This document shows positions 1 to 8,393 of a stretch of DNA of 41,692 nt, piece after piece. The DNA lies in the IMG/VR virus record IMGVR_UViG_3300021197_001025, positions 1 to 41,692 of that record; one strand, given 5' to 3'. The notes beneath the pieces were generated by a model that saw nothing but the letters and a program-made list of their open reading frames with translations, did not search any database and was not told the origin of the DNA. Within the stretch, counting starts at the first letter, position 1, and every line of letters begins with the position of its first letter. The position numbers and the translations under genes are program-made. The DNA is from a virus.

Positions 1-37
1 GCGGGGGAGGGGGGCTTCCGCCCTTACCGCCACCCAT
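1..37 (-). CDS. 5' end of a small Gly/Pro-rich protein, running off the left edge
   Basis: An ATG at 37-35 opens a frame reading MGGGKGGSPPPP before the window ends. A good Shine-Dalgarno (AGAGG) lies 8 bases upstream, just after the acetyltransferase stop. Small virion-associated proteins that begin with a Gly-rich stretch and sit just before the portal are common in podoviruses. The gene entering from the right edge (41561-41692) ends just upstream of the portal and is also rich in Gly/Ser/Pro, so the two are probably the ends of one gene split by opening a circular map. Joined directly, the frames do not agree, so some bases would be missing between the edges. Function unknown. Confidence 0.5.
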   Translation of the reverse strand, partial: MGGGKGGSPPPP

Positions 38-40
38 TAG

Positions 41-490
41 TCAAGCCTCTTCATGTCTAAGTTCCTTTGGAATAAGTCTGCATTCGGATCGCAGGCATCC
101 GTAGATCGCTGCATCGACTACCTGACCATCAGGGAGCCGCCACCCCTCGCGGAGCACGCCTTCACGCTTGAAGCACATGCCCTCGAGCAGTCGTTCGTTC
201 CGCTCATATCCATCGACACACATGGCATTGATGCGATGGCAGCCCATGGTATCGAAAGCGTAGCGGAAGCAGTATTTGTAGAACCCCAGGGCCACCTTGG
301 ACGGGTCGTCGATGGCCAGGTGGATGTTGACCGAGTGCCTGTTCCAGCTCTCGAACACCATGCCCGCCACGATCTTGCCATCATCATCCACGACGCCGAC
401 GGCCTCATAATTCTCGTACCCATCTGGGGCATGAGCTCGTTCCGACACGAAGTCGGCGACTTCGCCTGGTCGATCAATCAGTAGCGGCAT
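41..490 (-). CDS. GNAT-family N-acetyltransferase
   Basis: A 149-residue protein with the typical length and pattern of a single-domain GNAT fold. An N-terminal half has the strand segments VVDDDGKIVAGMVFESW and NIHLAIDD. The C-terminal half, around residues 80-125, has the CHRINAMCVDGYERNERLLE...GVLREG block that usually packs against acetyl-CoA. Members transfer an acetyl group to an amine on a small molecule or protein; the substrate here is unknown. The gene starts inside the end of the 474-674 gene (17-base overlap) and is the last complete early gene before the portal module. Phage GNATs in this position may modify host or phage proteins, but that is inference. Confidence 0.75.
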   Translation of the reverse strand: MPLLIDRPGEVADFVSERAHAPDGYENYEAVGVVDDDGKIVAGMVFESWNRHSVNIHLAIDDPSKVALGFYKYCFRYAFDTMGCHRINAMCVDGYERNERLLEGMCFKREGVLREGWRLPDGQVVDAAIYGCLRSECRLIPKELRHEEA

Positions 491-674
491 CGGGGGCCAG
501 CCTCAGCAGCTCATCGACGATGGATCGCCGGCCGGCCTGGAACACCAGCTCCTGGATTGCCTCGTCGGTGGCAAGCAGGTTCCTGACTACGGGAGGGGGG
601 TTCAGCTCATCAAGTTGTTGGACCAGGTCCTCAGAAAAACGAGGCAGCCGGGTCGGCAGGTCATTCTGTTCCAC
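474..674 (-). CDS. Small conserved podovirus protein of unknown function
   Basis: A 66-residue protein from a GTG start at 674. I chose this start because AAGGGG lies 8 bases upstream, whereas the in-frame ATG at 692 has no Shine-Dalgarno. The sequence has a pattern I associate with short proteins near the portal in T7-like phages: LPRFSEDLVQQLDEL, then a Pro-rich turn, then ELVFQAGRRSIVDELLRL. It is mostly helical and acidic. It overlaps the upstream gene by 14 bases and the downstream acetyltransferase by 17, so it is translationally coupled to both. No biochemical role is known to me. Confidence 0.7.
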   Translation of the reverse strand: MEQNDLPTRLPRFSEDLVQQLDELNPPPVVRNLLATDEAIQELVFQAGRRSIVDELLRLAPDAATD

Positions 675-1110
675 GCAGGAATCCCCTTGCATCAAGCCAG
701 CACTGGAGTCCGCCGGGAGTGGTGATACGCCTGGGCACTGGGATCCCATCTTGCTCGAGGACGTCCTTGACCATGCCCAGGCAGTCGCCAGAGTACGAAA
801 TGAAACCGAACGTCAACCATCGGATGGCGATCCGAGCCCAGGAGGGAGGCGGCATGCCTTCGTACCTGGTGAAATCTACCTCCCGACGCCGGCCCAGGTG
901 GAACGCCATCTGGGGTCGCACCTGGGCGAACGTAACATAGAGCACTCGAGGGATATATCTCGCCCCATCCTCCATCTTGACGTCCAGGACGGCGTGCTCG
1001 TCACCGATTGCAACGTGAGAGCACCAGCTCACGGTCAGAATCCGCACGGCCTTGGCGGTCCAGTGTTTCCTCGTCGAGAAGTAGACTGATATCGAGGGAA
1101 TGTCCTTCAT
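661..1110 (-). CDS. Permuted NlpC/P60-like (papain-fold) protein
   Basis: A 149-residue protein. A conserved His lies in WCSHVAI (about residue 30), an Asp follows in AVLDVKM, and a late Cys sits in SGDCLGMVKDVL (about residue 115), followed by a PRRITTPGGL segment. This His-first, Cys-last order is that of circularly permuted NlpC/P60 (papain-fold) hydrolases, which cleave peptides or amide/thioester bonds. It could be a cell-wall amidase, making it the only enzyme-like lysis candidate in the window, or it could act on another substrate. The ATG at 1110 lies 13 bases after the RNA polymerase stop with only a weak Shine-Dalgarno. No signal peptide is visible. Family assignment is by motif order only. 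Confidence 0.55.
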   Translation of the reverse strand: MKDIPSISVYFSTRKHWTAKAVRILTVSWCSHVAIGDEHAVLDVKMEDGARYIPRVLYVTFAQVRPQMAFHLGRRREVDFTRYEGMPPPSWARIAIRWLTFGFISYSGDCLGMVKDVLEQDGIPVPRRITTPGGLQCWLDARGFLRGTE

Positions 1111-1123
1111 TATCTCGGGCCTT

Positions 1124-3511
1124 TCACGAGAAGAAGTATGTGCTCGACCGCACGCCGTCGATGTCGAGCTGTCCCCTGGCCGGCGGATCGGGCAGGTCCA
1201 CCCCTGGCCAGTGCTCTCGCCAGTACGCGGCGAGCTCGGCAATGGGGTCTCCCTCGTAGAGCTTGACGAACTGCTCCCGTGATATCTCGTTGAGCTCATC
1301 AATATCCTCAGCCAGTGACCAAAAGGAATCGTGGACTGATCCGAACGCCATGCCCCGCCGGCGTGCCTCGGCCCCCGTCATCAGGCAGTGGCTTGCATCT
1401 TGCGAGTGCGTCCAGTTCGCGGTGATCCCCTGGATCTGGCGTGCCAGGTGGACCTCGACCTCATCCATGCGGTACGCCAGCGTGATCCGCTGCATGGCGG
1501 TGCGGATCGTACACTTGCCCCACTTGCGGTACGGCTGGATCACCGGGAACCCTAGCGGCGTCACCCACCGGATCCCCTTCATCGGGTCGTGCTTGCAGAG
1601 AGCTCGGCCTGCCTCCTCGAACCAGGTGAACAGGTCGTTGGCCCGGCCGCACACCTCGCCGATACTGTCCAGGACCAGCCCGCTCAGGTCCCGGCTCATC
1701 GTGAACAGCTTGTCCCGTGGGATCTCGAGCTTCTTTAGCTTGTCCCTGACCTGGTCCCGTGCTCCGACACGGGTGCATCCGTAGACCTTGGTCATGGTTG
1801 GCTGCTTGGCTAGTAGCCGTCCGTGCTGCTCGAGCAGATCGGCGTAGCTGGGGTCCGTGTTCCGTTTGCGTGCCACGATCGCCACGTCCTGGTAGGCGTC
1901 TGCCGGCCAGTCGTCCGGGGTGCTGGGCAGCAGGTTCACCCTCGAGCCGGCGATCTCGCAGTTGGCAGCTGCGGCCAGGTGCTGGAGCCCGTTCAGAGAT
2001 CCGTCGATCTTGCATGGGTACCGCTCGCCCACCTCCGGAAAGACGATGGCCATGGCTACGGCCAGGAACTGCCACGGATCCTCCGCCTGGTGCCACCGGG
2101 TGTCACTCAAGGGATTGCGAGCGACCGACTCGATCATCTCCCGCTCCTGGTCAGCCCACTCCACCCTTTGCGTGAGCGGGACCTTGTCCACGCCCCAGGT
2201 GTTTGCCGCCTCGACCCGCAGCCACCACCTGCCTCGAGGGGTGAGGGGCTTGCCATCAGCAAACAGCAGCAGGCCTCGAGCGCAGTCATTGCTTTGGGGG
2301 TTCAGGTACAGGGGAATCGGGTAGACCCTGGACCGAAAGCAGGCCGAGTGTGGCAGGTGGAACCGGGAGTGCCTCATCTGCCCGGCAAGGGTGAGCCGCT
2401 GGATGAACTCAGCTCGAGCACCTCTTGCCTTGGCGTTTGCCGTGTGTACCTCGTGGGCCTGCCGCTTCCAGTTTTTCAGCAGGGCCGGATCGGCCTCGAT
2501 TGCTGGAGACTTGGGTGGCATTGGTCGATCGCTGGCCGCTGGCATACCCGGCCCCCCCGCCCCAGCCTCCCAAAGGTTCTTCATGACCAGATAGACCAGG
2601 TTGTTCACTGTCCACGCCTGGCCGGAGACCGCATTCAGCCCATCGTAGTAGGCAGTCATGTCCGCCTGCCCGATCGCCTCGGTTTGCTCAGGGGTTGGCT
2701 TGTTCAGCAGTGGGGTCCTGACCTTGACGTACCCGCCGGCGTGCTCGTTCGACCAGGGGTAGGGCTCGACCAGCATCGGCATGTACCTGGGACGCAGGCC
2801 CTGGCGGAAGACATGCCCATCCTCGAGGAGGTCGAACACCTCGGGCACCATGCGGATCACACCCTTCTTCTGGTTGTCCCGCCATTGCTTCTCGTGCACG
2901 AACGAGGGCGAGAACTCCTCTGTGTAGGGCTTGAAGCTGGCTGACTTGACCAGGCAGTTGAGCAGGCTTGAGCCCAGGTGCACCGCCACCTTGCGGTTCC
3001 AGATGTGATTCGTCAGGCTTCGCTTCGCCCACCAGTTGATCCGCTGCGTGTTGAGCCTCTTGAACTTGCGATCTAGGTCCCTCAGCGTGGCGTTGCTGTC
3101 CTTCTTCAGCAGGTCCATGTGGATCTCGGCGATGACTGCGGCCCCGATCGCGTACGCCACCCGTGGCAGGAGATCGCCGTTGGGCTCGGCCATGCACCTG
3201 CTCATCGTGGTGTGGATGACGAGGAACGCCAGCCGATCGGTGTCCAGGGCACATAGGATCGGGGCATACATGCCACGCCCAGGCCCAGGGTCCCCAGTGA
3301 GGCAGGCCTGCCGCTCGAGATTCACGGCGATGGCGAGGGGATCCATCCAATGGACCACCATTCGTTCGGCCGGCTTGAGGCTGGCCCCGTCTTCGCGGGC
3401 GATAGCCTCGTTGGCCAGGCGGCGGTAGCGAGCTGCCCCCCGAGCGATCGCCTCCTCCTCGAGCTTGATTTGATCGGCCAGGATTGACCCGTCAAGCAAT
3501 GCTTCCGTCAC
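1124..3511 (-). CDS. T7-like single-subunit DNA-directed RNA polymerase
   Basis: A 795-residue protein that transcribes phage genes without host subunits. The catalytic blocks of the T7 family are present in order: palm motif A with DGSLNGLQHLAAAA (Asp near residue 501), fingers motif B with KQPTMTKVYG (Lys and Tyr near 568), and motif C with VHDSFW (His-Asp near 725). T7 polymerase is 883 residues, so the N-terminal domain is shorter here. The start is a GTG at 3511 inside the end of the nuclease gene (20-base overlap). The family needs its own short promoters; I see only one weak candidate, upstream of the capsid gene. The gene lies after the recombination cassette rather than at the head of the early region as in T7. 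Confidence 0.96.
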   Translation of the reverse strand: MTEALLDGSILADQIKLEEEAIARGAARYRRLANEAIAREDGASLKPAERMVVHWMDPLAIAVNLERQACLTGDPGPGRGMYAPILCALDTDRLAFLVIHTTMSRCMAEPNGDLLPRVAYAIGAAVIAEIHMDLLKKDSNATLRDLDRKFKRLNTQRINWWAKRSLTNHIWNRKVAVHLGSSLLNCLVKSASFKPYTEEFSPSFVHEKQWRDNQKKGVIRMVPEVFDLLEDGHVFRQGLRPRYMPMLVEPYPWSNEHAGGYVKVRTPLLNKPTPEQTEAIGQADMTAYYDGLNAVSGQAWTVNNLVYLVMKNLWEAGAGGPGMPAASDRPMPPKSPAIEADPALLKNWKRQAHEVHTANAKARGARAEFIQRLTLAGQMRHSRFHLPHSACFRSRVYPIPLYLNPQSNDCARGLLLFADGKPLTPRGRWWLRVEAANTWGVDKVPLTQRVEWADQEREMIESVARNPLSDTRWHQAEDPWQFLAVAMAIVFPEVGERYPCKIDGSLNGLQHLAAAANCEIAGSRVNLLPSTPDDWPADAYQDVAIVARKRNTDPSYADLLEQHGRLLAKQPTMTKVYGCTRVGARDQVRDKLKKLEIPRDKLFTMSRDLSGLVLDSIGEVCGRANDLFTWFEEAGRALCKHDPMKGIRWVTPLGFPVIQPYRKWGKCTIRTAMQRITLAYRMDEVEVHLARQIQGITANWTHSQDASHCLMTGAEARRRGMAFGSVHDSFWSLAEDIDELNEISREQFVKLYEGDPIAELAAYWREHWPGVDLPDPPARGQLDIDGVRSSTYFFS

Positions 3512-3878
3512 TTCCGAACCCCCCCTCGACTACCTCGTAGACCTCGAACTTGTCTCGCTTCCTCTTGACCAGGTAAAGCTGGAGCCGGCCATAGGATCGC
3601 CAGAGTCGTTTGTTCTTCTTGAACACGGGCGTCTCGATGCCCTTGACATCGACGTAGTAAGGGATGCCATCTCGAGGGATGACCAGGAAGTCCGGGATGT
3701 ATTTGTTCTCGGGCACACCGAGCCAGAGCTTGGGCTGCTCGACGTACTCGATAATCAGCCCCGCATCCAGCATCTGCTGAAGCTCGACGGCGTACAGCAT
3801 CTCTGCCTTCGAGGGGTATGTCTTGCCCAGGAACTTCCTCTGGTCAGCGGGTGCTACCCGAAACTTGTTTCGTCTCAT
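3492..3878 (-). CDS. DUF1064-type phage nuclease (PD-(D/E)xK-like)
   Basis: A 128-residue protein matching the pattern of the phage DUF1064 family. It has KTYPSKAEMLYAVEL near residues 20-35 with the first Glu, then YIPDFLVI, then YYVDVKG near residue 75. The Glu, Asp and Asp-x-Lys make a PD-(D/E)xK nuclease active site, expected to cut DNA with a divalent metal. The start is the ATG at 3878, with GGAG 7 bases upstream; a TTG further out lacks such a site. It overlaps the primase end by 35 bases and the polymerase start by 20. Its place between primase and RNA polymerase is where T7-like phages often carry a Holliday-junction endonuclease, so it may resolve recombination or replication intermediates. 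Confidence 0.75.
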   Translation of the reverse strand: MRRNKFRVAPADQRKFLGKTYPSKAEMLYAVELQQMLDAGLIIEYVEQPKLWLGVPENKYIPDFLVIPRDGIPYYVDVKGIETPVFKKNKRLWRSYGRLQLYLVKRKRDKFEVYEVVEGGFGSDGSIA

Positions 3879-4695
3879 CGCCGTGCTCCATGGCTGAGTC
3901 AATCACAATCCGGATCTGCTCGGCGGTCGCACCGCCCTCGATCCAGTCCCTGGCATCCTTGCCTTGCAGGGGTTCGATCACCTTCACGCTAGCACACTGG
4001 CCGGCCAGCTTGTCGGCAAGGGTAGCGGCTCCCTTTCGGCCAGGTGAATCACGGTCGCTCACGATCACGGCCGCCCTGGTACCCACGAACCTCTTGCATA
4101 TATCCGCCGCACCCGTGCAGCTGGGCCGCCCGATGGCAATGAACCCAAGGTTCCACAAGTGCATCGCGTCCGTCGGACCCTCGCCGATCAGAACCTCATC
4201 CGTCTTCATGCCCTTGATCTCGGGGGAGAAGATCCCCTCCTTGCTGCCCTTGATCGCCAGCTTGCGACCCTCCCTGGTTCGCAGCCTGATGCCGACGATC
4301 CGCGTCATGTGGTCACGCATCGGGAACGTCCACGCCTTGTGAGAATGCGACCAGCCTATGCCGAACAGCATGGTCCAAGGCTGTCCGACACCGATGTGCC
4401 CGGCCAGCTCTTCCTCGAGCTCATCATCCAGGTCATCAACGAACTGTTGCTGAGCTGATGTCCAGTCGATGGTGGGCTGGGGCTTAGGGGCAGCCTTCGG
4501 CTTCGGTCGCCATTCGTTTCCCTCGCCGGCGATGAACACGTTGCCTCCGTGCTCGTCACTCTTGACCAGGCGATATCCGGGTGGCGGTTCATCCGTGCGC
4601 ATGCAGCGGATCGCACCGTCAGCGGTGTGCCCACACCAGTCAGGCTTCCCGCACGCGGGGCATGGCTTTGATCGTGTCGCTCTAGACCAGGTCAT
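3844..4695 (-). CDS. DNA primase with zinc-finger and TOPRIM domains
   Basis: A 283-residue protein. The N-terminal zinc-binding segment has Cys12, Cys15, Cys21 and Cys31 with a nearby His. A TOPRIM domain follows, with the conserved Glu in GEGPTDA (about residue 167) and the Asp pair in VSDRDSPG (about 210). This is the primase half of T7 gp4 without a DnaB-type helicase domain; it would make RNA primers for lagging-strand synthesis. The ATG at 4695 is the start because GGAGG lies 6 bases upstream; the earlier in-frame ATG at 4701 would abut that site with no spacing. No replicative helicase or DNA polymerase is encoded next to it. Confidence 0.9.
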   Translation of the reverse strand: MTWSRATRSKPCPACGKPDWCGHTADGAIRCMRTDEPPPGYRLVKSDEHGGNVFIAGEGNEWRPKPKAAPKPQPTIDWTSAQQQFVDDLDDELEEELAGHIGVGQPWTMLFGIGWSHSHKAWTFPMRDHMTRIVGIRLRTREGRKLAIKGSKEGIFSPEIKGMKTDEVLIGEGPTDAMHLWNLGFIAIGRPSCTGAADICKRFVGTRAAVIVSDRDSPGRKGAATLADKLAGQCASVKVIEPLQGKDARDWIEGGATAEQIRIVIDSAMEHGDETKQVSGSTR

Positions 4696-4912
4696 GTCCA
4701 TCCTCCAGCAGTACGGGCGTCTTCTCTCCCGCGTACAGCTGGCGGATGTTGTAGTCGATGTGGTCTAGAGTTTCCTCGAGGTCGAGGCCCTCGTTGAGGA
4801 ACTTCCGTACAAGTCGGGCGTGCGAGTAGATGGCGGTGGCTGGTCGGCCGTGCTGTTGACCGAACCCGACGAGGGCTTCGTCGAGTCCGTCGAAGATGAC
4901 GGCACCTTCCAA
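4682..4912 (-). CDS. Small conserved phage protein, start unclear
   Basis: About 76 residues in a frame different from the helicase. The core IFDGLDEALVGFGQQHGRP, then IYSHARLVRKFL, then DYNIRQLYAGEKTPVLL matches a short phage protein pattern I know from other genomes (DALIG... and GENTP... blocks), function unknown. The best in-frame start is a TTG at 4912 with no clear Shine-Dalgarno; an ATG at 5017 would place it far inside the helicase, and the residues it adds look out of frame. Removing one base at AATGG near 4914 would give a clean ATG start, so a sequencing error or frameshift is possible. It overlaps the helicase end by 148 bases. Confidence 0.6.
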   Translation of the reverse strand: MEGAVIFDGLDEALVGFGQQHGRPATAIYSHARLVRKFLNEGLDLEETLDHIDYNIRQLYAGEKTPVLLEDGHDLV

Positions 4913-6522
4913 CCATTCGCCGCTATCGTGTCGATCTGTTTCGTCGCTTGCTCCTTCGTCAGCGTCGAGCCGTCGATACCGAACCGGACGAGCAGGTCCA
5001 TCTGCTTTAGCGTGCATAGTCCTCGTTGCCTCCTTGCAATGATGTTCTTGATTGCTGCCTGAGCCTGTCTCTTGCTCAGCGTCGAGCCGTCGATCCCGTT
5101 GCGGCTCAGCATATCGAGCTGCTTGTCACTTGGCTGCTCCGTGAACCCAACCGACATCTCTTGCTCGAGCTGGGGCAGCACGCCGAACACGTCGATGGTC
5201 TTCGTTCGGTACTTGGTGCGAGCCTTGAGCTTGGCACGCTTGGCCATGGCCTCGAGCCTAGCCTGCTCTCGCTCCTCGGCGAGCTGTTCGTCTGCCTCCT
5301 CGAGCAGCTCCTCGGGTTTGACCTGGCCCCGGCCTCGAGCCAGCTGCTTCGCCCGCTCCCGTGTCTCTTCCGAGTAGTCACCGCCGAGAATGTCCACGGC
5401 TTGGATCAGGTTGTGCCTGGTTGCGTTGCCAGCGAAGTCCAGGATCAGCACGTTGGGCTTCGAGCTGGCTGCGATCGCAGCACGGCGTGCCTCCGGCGTG
5501 TCGTCCGCGTCATCCACCACCCCAGGTAGGGGCCGGGTGCCTCGGCCGATCATCTGCATCCAGAGGGACTGGCTCTTCGTCGGCCTGGCCAGGACGATGG
5601 CCTCGATGCCTGGGTCGTCGAACCCCTCGGTCAGCACGCCCACGTTGACGAGGATGTCGAACTCGCCAGCAGCAAATGCGTCAAGGCTTTCTTTCCGCTC
5701 GAGCTTCGGCGTCTTGCCGCTGACGAATCGAGCTCGAGGTCGGTCCCGGTTCAGGATCTCAGTGAGCCGGCGGCCACCCTCGACCGAAGCAGCGAACACC
5801 AGGGTGCGGCGATCGGCGGCGAGCTCGAGCGTCGGGCTGGCGATGGCGTGCAGTGCGTACTCCTGCTCCATCAGCTTGGCGAGGTCCTTGGCATTGAGGT
5901 CGCCGGCGGTGGTGCGCACCTGGTCATAGTCCAGGTCCTCGACCTCGACCACCATCTGCTCGAGGGGTACGCACCACCCGTCAGGTATCGCCTTGATGAG
6001 ACTGTAGTCGTAGGCCACGGTGTCGAACGCCTCGCCCAGGGCAGACTTGTCTGTCCGCTTGGGTGTGGCCGTCACGCCCAGCACCTTCAGCTTGTCGTTC
6101 TTCGTGAAGTGGTTGAGCACTCGCATCCAGGTGCTGGCCTTGATGTGGTGGCACTCGTCGAAGATCAGCAGCGAGAACCTGTCGGCGTTGAACTTCTCCA
6201 TCCGCCGGCCGGCGGTCAATGTTTGCACGCTGGCAACGACGATGTCCCCGCTGCTCAGCAGGCTGGTGCTTGCGTGCGAGTCAGCCATCTCGATCTCTGG
6301 GTAGGTGCCAGTGATGAGCTCGATCTTGCTCGCCGCCTGGGTGACGAGCTCCTCACGGTGGGCCACCACCATCACCTTGCCTAGCTTCGCCATGCCCACC
6401 AGCTGCGAGAAGACCACCGTCTTGCCCAGCCCGGTCGCCATGACCAGGAGGGTGGATCGGTTCGTCGTCAGCTCTCTGCATACAGCTCGCAGTGCATCGG
6501 CCTGGTACGGGCGAGGCTTCAT
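4765..6522 (-). CDS. SF2 DEAD/DEAH-type DNA helicase (RadD/type III res-like)
   Basis: A 585-residue ATP-dependent helicase. Motif I is MATGLGKTVV (about residue 30), motif II is DECHH (about 120), motif III is VTATPKR, and motif VI is QMIGRGTRPLPG (about 330). The C-terminus carries two repeats of a GIDGSTLxK block (from MLSRNGIDG and LLVRFGIDG) that end at NGWK. The last 45 or so residues after NGWK are Ser/Thr/Pro-rich and look like an out-of-frame reading of the next gene. The start is the ATG at 6522 in an ATGA overlap with the previous gene. Such helicases act in phage recombination and replication start; this is the only helicase in the window. Confidence 0.88.
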   Translation of the reverse strand: MKPRPYQADALRAVCRELTTNRSTLLVMATGLGKTVVFSQLVGMAKLGKVMVVAHREELVTQAASKIELITGTYPEIEMADSHASTSLLSSGDIVVASVQTLTAGRRMEKFNADRFSLLIFDECHHIKASTWMRVLNHFTKNDKLKVLGVTATPKRTDKSALGEAFDTVAYDYSLIKAIPDGWCVPLEQMVVEVEDLDYDQVRTTAGDLNAKDLAKLMEQEYALHAIASPTLELAADRRTLVFAASVEGGRRLTEILNRDRPRARFVSGKTPKLERKESLDAFAAGEFDILVNVGVLTEGFDDPGIEAIVLARPTKSQSLWMQMIGRGTRPLPGVVDDADDTPEARRAAIAASSKPNVLILDFAGNATRHNLIQAVDILGGDYSEETRERAKQLARGRGQVKPEELLEEADEQLAEEREQARLEAMAKRAKLKARTKYRTKTIDVFGVLPQLEQEMSVGFTEQPSDKQLDMLSRNGIDGSTLSKRQAQAAIKNIIARRQRGLCTLKQMDLLVRFGIDGSTLTKEQATKQIDTIAANGWKVPSSSTDSTKPSSGSVNSTADQPPPSTRTPDLYGSSSTRASTSRKL

Positions 6523-7178
6523 TCGAGCTCTTGTCTCCTCATCTTGAACACTGCGCTCGTCACCTTGCCCAGGCCCTCGCAAGATTCACACCCGCCCGGC
6601 TTGCCGCCGCAGTACGGGCAGGTTTTCGTTGGCTTGGCTGCGTCAAGGGCCTTCGCCACGTTGGCCAGGTGCACGCGGATCCGGTCGATCGGAATCCATG
6701 TGCCGTCAGGCATGGCTCGAGCTTCGATCACGACCTGCTCGAGGGCTCCGACCGCTGCCTTCAGCCCCTTCCAGCTCACCGTTTCGGCGGGCTTGATCTC
6801 TGCCTGGATACGCTTGGCCGTGACGGGGCCGGTCTCGGTGACTGCTTCGATCACCTCGACCGCACGCTCAGGGCTCACGTCTGCCGCCGGCTTCAATGCA
6901 CGGAGCTGCGCTTCGTTCAGCTCGGTGGCAATCTCCGCCGGCAGCAGTGCGTGAACCTCAGCTGCTTGCATCTGCTGGTACATGCGACGGCCTGACTGCT
7001 CGAGCTCGGCCCGGCAGAAGTCGTCCCAGCTGTCGTACTCAAACCGCCAAAGCCTGCGGTCTCTGATTTTTTTCGCCGCTTCAATGCCCTCGAGCATCGC
7101 GTCGAATCCAACCTGGACCTTTGCCTTGAGTGCTTCGTACTCGTCGCGGCTGTCGATCAGCTCGACCTCACCGGACAC
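6519..7178 (-). CDS. Putative DNA-binding protein with C-terminal zinc knuckle
   Basis: A 219-residue protein. The first 80 residues (RRLWRFEYDSWDDFCRAELEQSG then RRMYQQMQAAEVHALL) match a pattern seen in phage and plasmid proteins thought to bind DNA. The middle is helical and has LNEAQLRAL and TAKRIQAEI segments like those in ParB/KorB-type helical regions. The end has two Cys-x-x-Cys pairs, CPYCGG and CESCEG, which should hold one zinc ion. The start is GTG at 7178 with GGAGG 7 bases upstream, overlapping the Gp157-like gene by 11 bases. Lying between Gp157 and the helicase, it belongs to the recombination/replication cassette. The exact role is unknown. Confidence 0.55.
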   Translation of the reverse strand: MSGEVELIDSRDEYEALKAKVQVGFDAMLEGIEAAKKIRDRRLWRFEYDSWDDFCRAELEQSGRRMYQQMQAAEVHALLPAEIATELNEAQLRALKPAADVSPERAVEVIEAVTETGPVTAKRIQAEIKPAETVSWKGLKAAVGALEQVVIEARAMPDGTWIPIDRIRVHLANVAKALDAAKPTKTCPYCGGKPGGCESCEGLGKVTSAVFKMRRQELE

Positions 7179-7677
7179 GGAGGTGCCTCCCCCGTTCCTC
7201 GAACGCAGCGAACTCGAGGGCTACCCCTTCGTCCAGGGACTGGCGGATCTTGTCGGTATCCGGTACGACCTGCGTCTGCTGGAACTCGGGCGGCACCTCG
7301 CCACGGATGGCGATCGGGAGCTTGCCCCCATTCTTGCAGACGGACACGTTGAACGTGTCGGTCTTGATGCGGCCCAGGCCACGCCGAATCATGACGCAGT
7401 GGAGCCGATGCTTCAGTCCCTTCGCCCCGTTGGCGTCGGTCTTTGCCAGGTTGCGGATGCGGTCGGCCTCGGCCATGCGGGCCTGCGACCTGAGCTCGAG
7501 CTCACGGATGAGCTTGCAGTACCGCTCGACCTTGGTGTCGAGCTGGCCGTCGAGCTCCTCGAACCAGAGGTCGATGGTCTGCGCAACCAGGGGATCGGTG
7601 ATGTCACCCTCGGCCTCGGCGAGGATCTTGTCCAGGCTCTCCATGTCCTGGCATATGTCGATGAGCGTCCGTGCCAT
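7168..7677 (-). CDS. Gp157-family phage protein
   Basis: A 169-residue protein with the shape of the siphovirus Gp157 family. A long N-terminal helical region (about residues 20-95) has the usual KVERYCKLIRELE and HRLHCVMIRRG blocks. A short beta segment follows (KTDTFNVSVCKNGGKL), then the PPEF and TDKIRQSL segments and a final RHLRVR strand. Gp157 proteins are found in recombination cassettes of many phages and have been linked to phage resistance in streptococci; the biochemical role is not settled. The ATG at 7677 has AAAGGA 7 bases upstream. It lies just after the annealing-protein gene. Confidence 0.72.
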   Translation of the reverse strand: MARTLIDICQDMESLDKILAEAEGDITDPLVAQTIDLWFEELDGQLDTKVERYCKLIRELELRSQARMAEADRIRNLAKTDANGAKGLKHRLHCVMIRRGLGRIKTDTFNVSVCKNGGKLPIAIRGEVPPEFQQTQVVPDTDKIRQSLDEGVALEFAAFEERGRHLRVR

Positions 7678-7689
7678 CTCTCAGTCCTT

Positions 7690-8391
7690 TCAGAAGGGGG
7701 TTGGTTCAGGGATCTGGTCAGCCGGCGGAGCCGCAACTGCTCGAGCCTTCTTCAGCCAGCGGAGCGGGCGATCGCCGTAGCTGTTGGGCGGGCCGGCGTC
7801 GTACTCGACCTGGTCGCCCTCGCTTGCGGCCTCGCCGACGTTCTTCTTGAACGTGGTCAGCTTGGTGCCGTCGGTCAGGTTGATGGTCCACTTGTCGAAC
7901 GGCTCGCCTTCTCTGTTCGTCAGCTCACGGTGCTCGACCGATGAAACAACCGCCCCGCCCGGCGGGGAGGGAGCAGCCTTTTGAGGGGCTGGTTCCCTAG
8001 AGAGAGAGGGTGCCGGGCGGGGGGCGGAGGAAAGAGATGACTGTTGGTTGACTGCCGACGATACCTCATCGGCGGAGGCGACGTTGTTGCAGGCGTCGTA
8101 GCCTGCGATACCCAGGGCACGGCCGAGTGCACTGGTCTCTGCGTTCTCGAGTGCACTGGTCTGGTTGATGTGGCTCGAGTCGCGGATCTCTTCGGCATGG
8201 CCAGACGCCAGCAGCTCACCCGAATCAGAGTAGACCTCGCAGCGAATGATGACCCTGGTCTCGGTGACCGTGTGGATCGTGTTGTCGATGCGAGCGGTCG
8301 AGTGGTCGTACCTGAAACGGGCGAGCCGACTGGCGACGGCTTCGTACGGCTTGCCCTTGATGTCTTGGATGATTGGCTTCGGAGGTGTCAT
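7690..8391 (-). CDS. Erf/Rad52-like single-strand annealing protein, putative
   Basis: A 233-residue protein. Residues 10-100 hold the block PYEAVASRLARFR, then HAEEIRDSSHINQTSALENAE and TSALGRALGIAGY, a signature seen in phage proteins annotated as ssDNA-annealing or ssDNA-binding (Erf/Sak-like). A Ser/Pro-rich linker (about 115-150) leads to a C-terminal beta-rich segment with KWTINLTDGTKLTTF and EGDQVEYDA, compatible with an OB-fold. It would pair complementary single strands during recombination, working with the neighbouring helicase, Gp157 protein and nuclease. The ATG at 8391 lies 2 bases after the integrase stop, so it is probably cotranscribed from the integrase promoter. Confidence 0.6.
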   Translation of the reverse strand: MTPPKPIIQDIKGKPYEAVASRLARFRYDHSTARIDNTIHTVTETRVIIRCEVYSDSGELLASGHAEEIRDSSHINQTSALENAETSALGRALGIAGYDACNNVASADEVSSAVNQQSSLSSAPRPAPSLSREPAPQKAAPSPPGGAVVSSVEHRELTNREGEPFDKWTINLTDGTKLTTFKKNVGEAASEGDQVEYDAGPPNSYGDRPLRWLKKARAVAAPPADQIPEPTPF

Positions 8392-8393
8392 GT

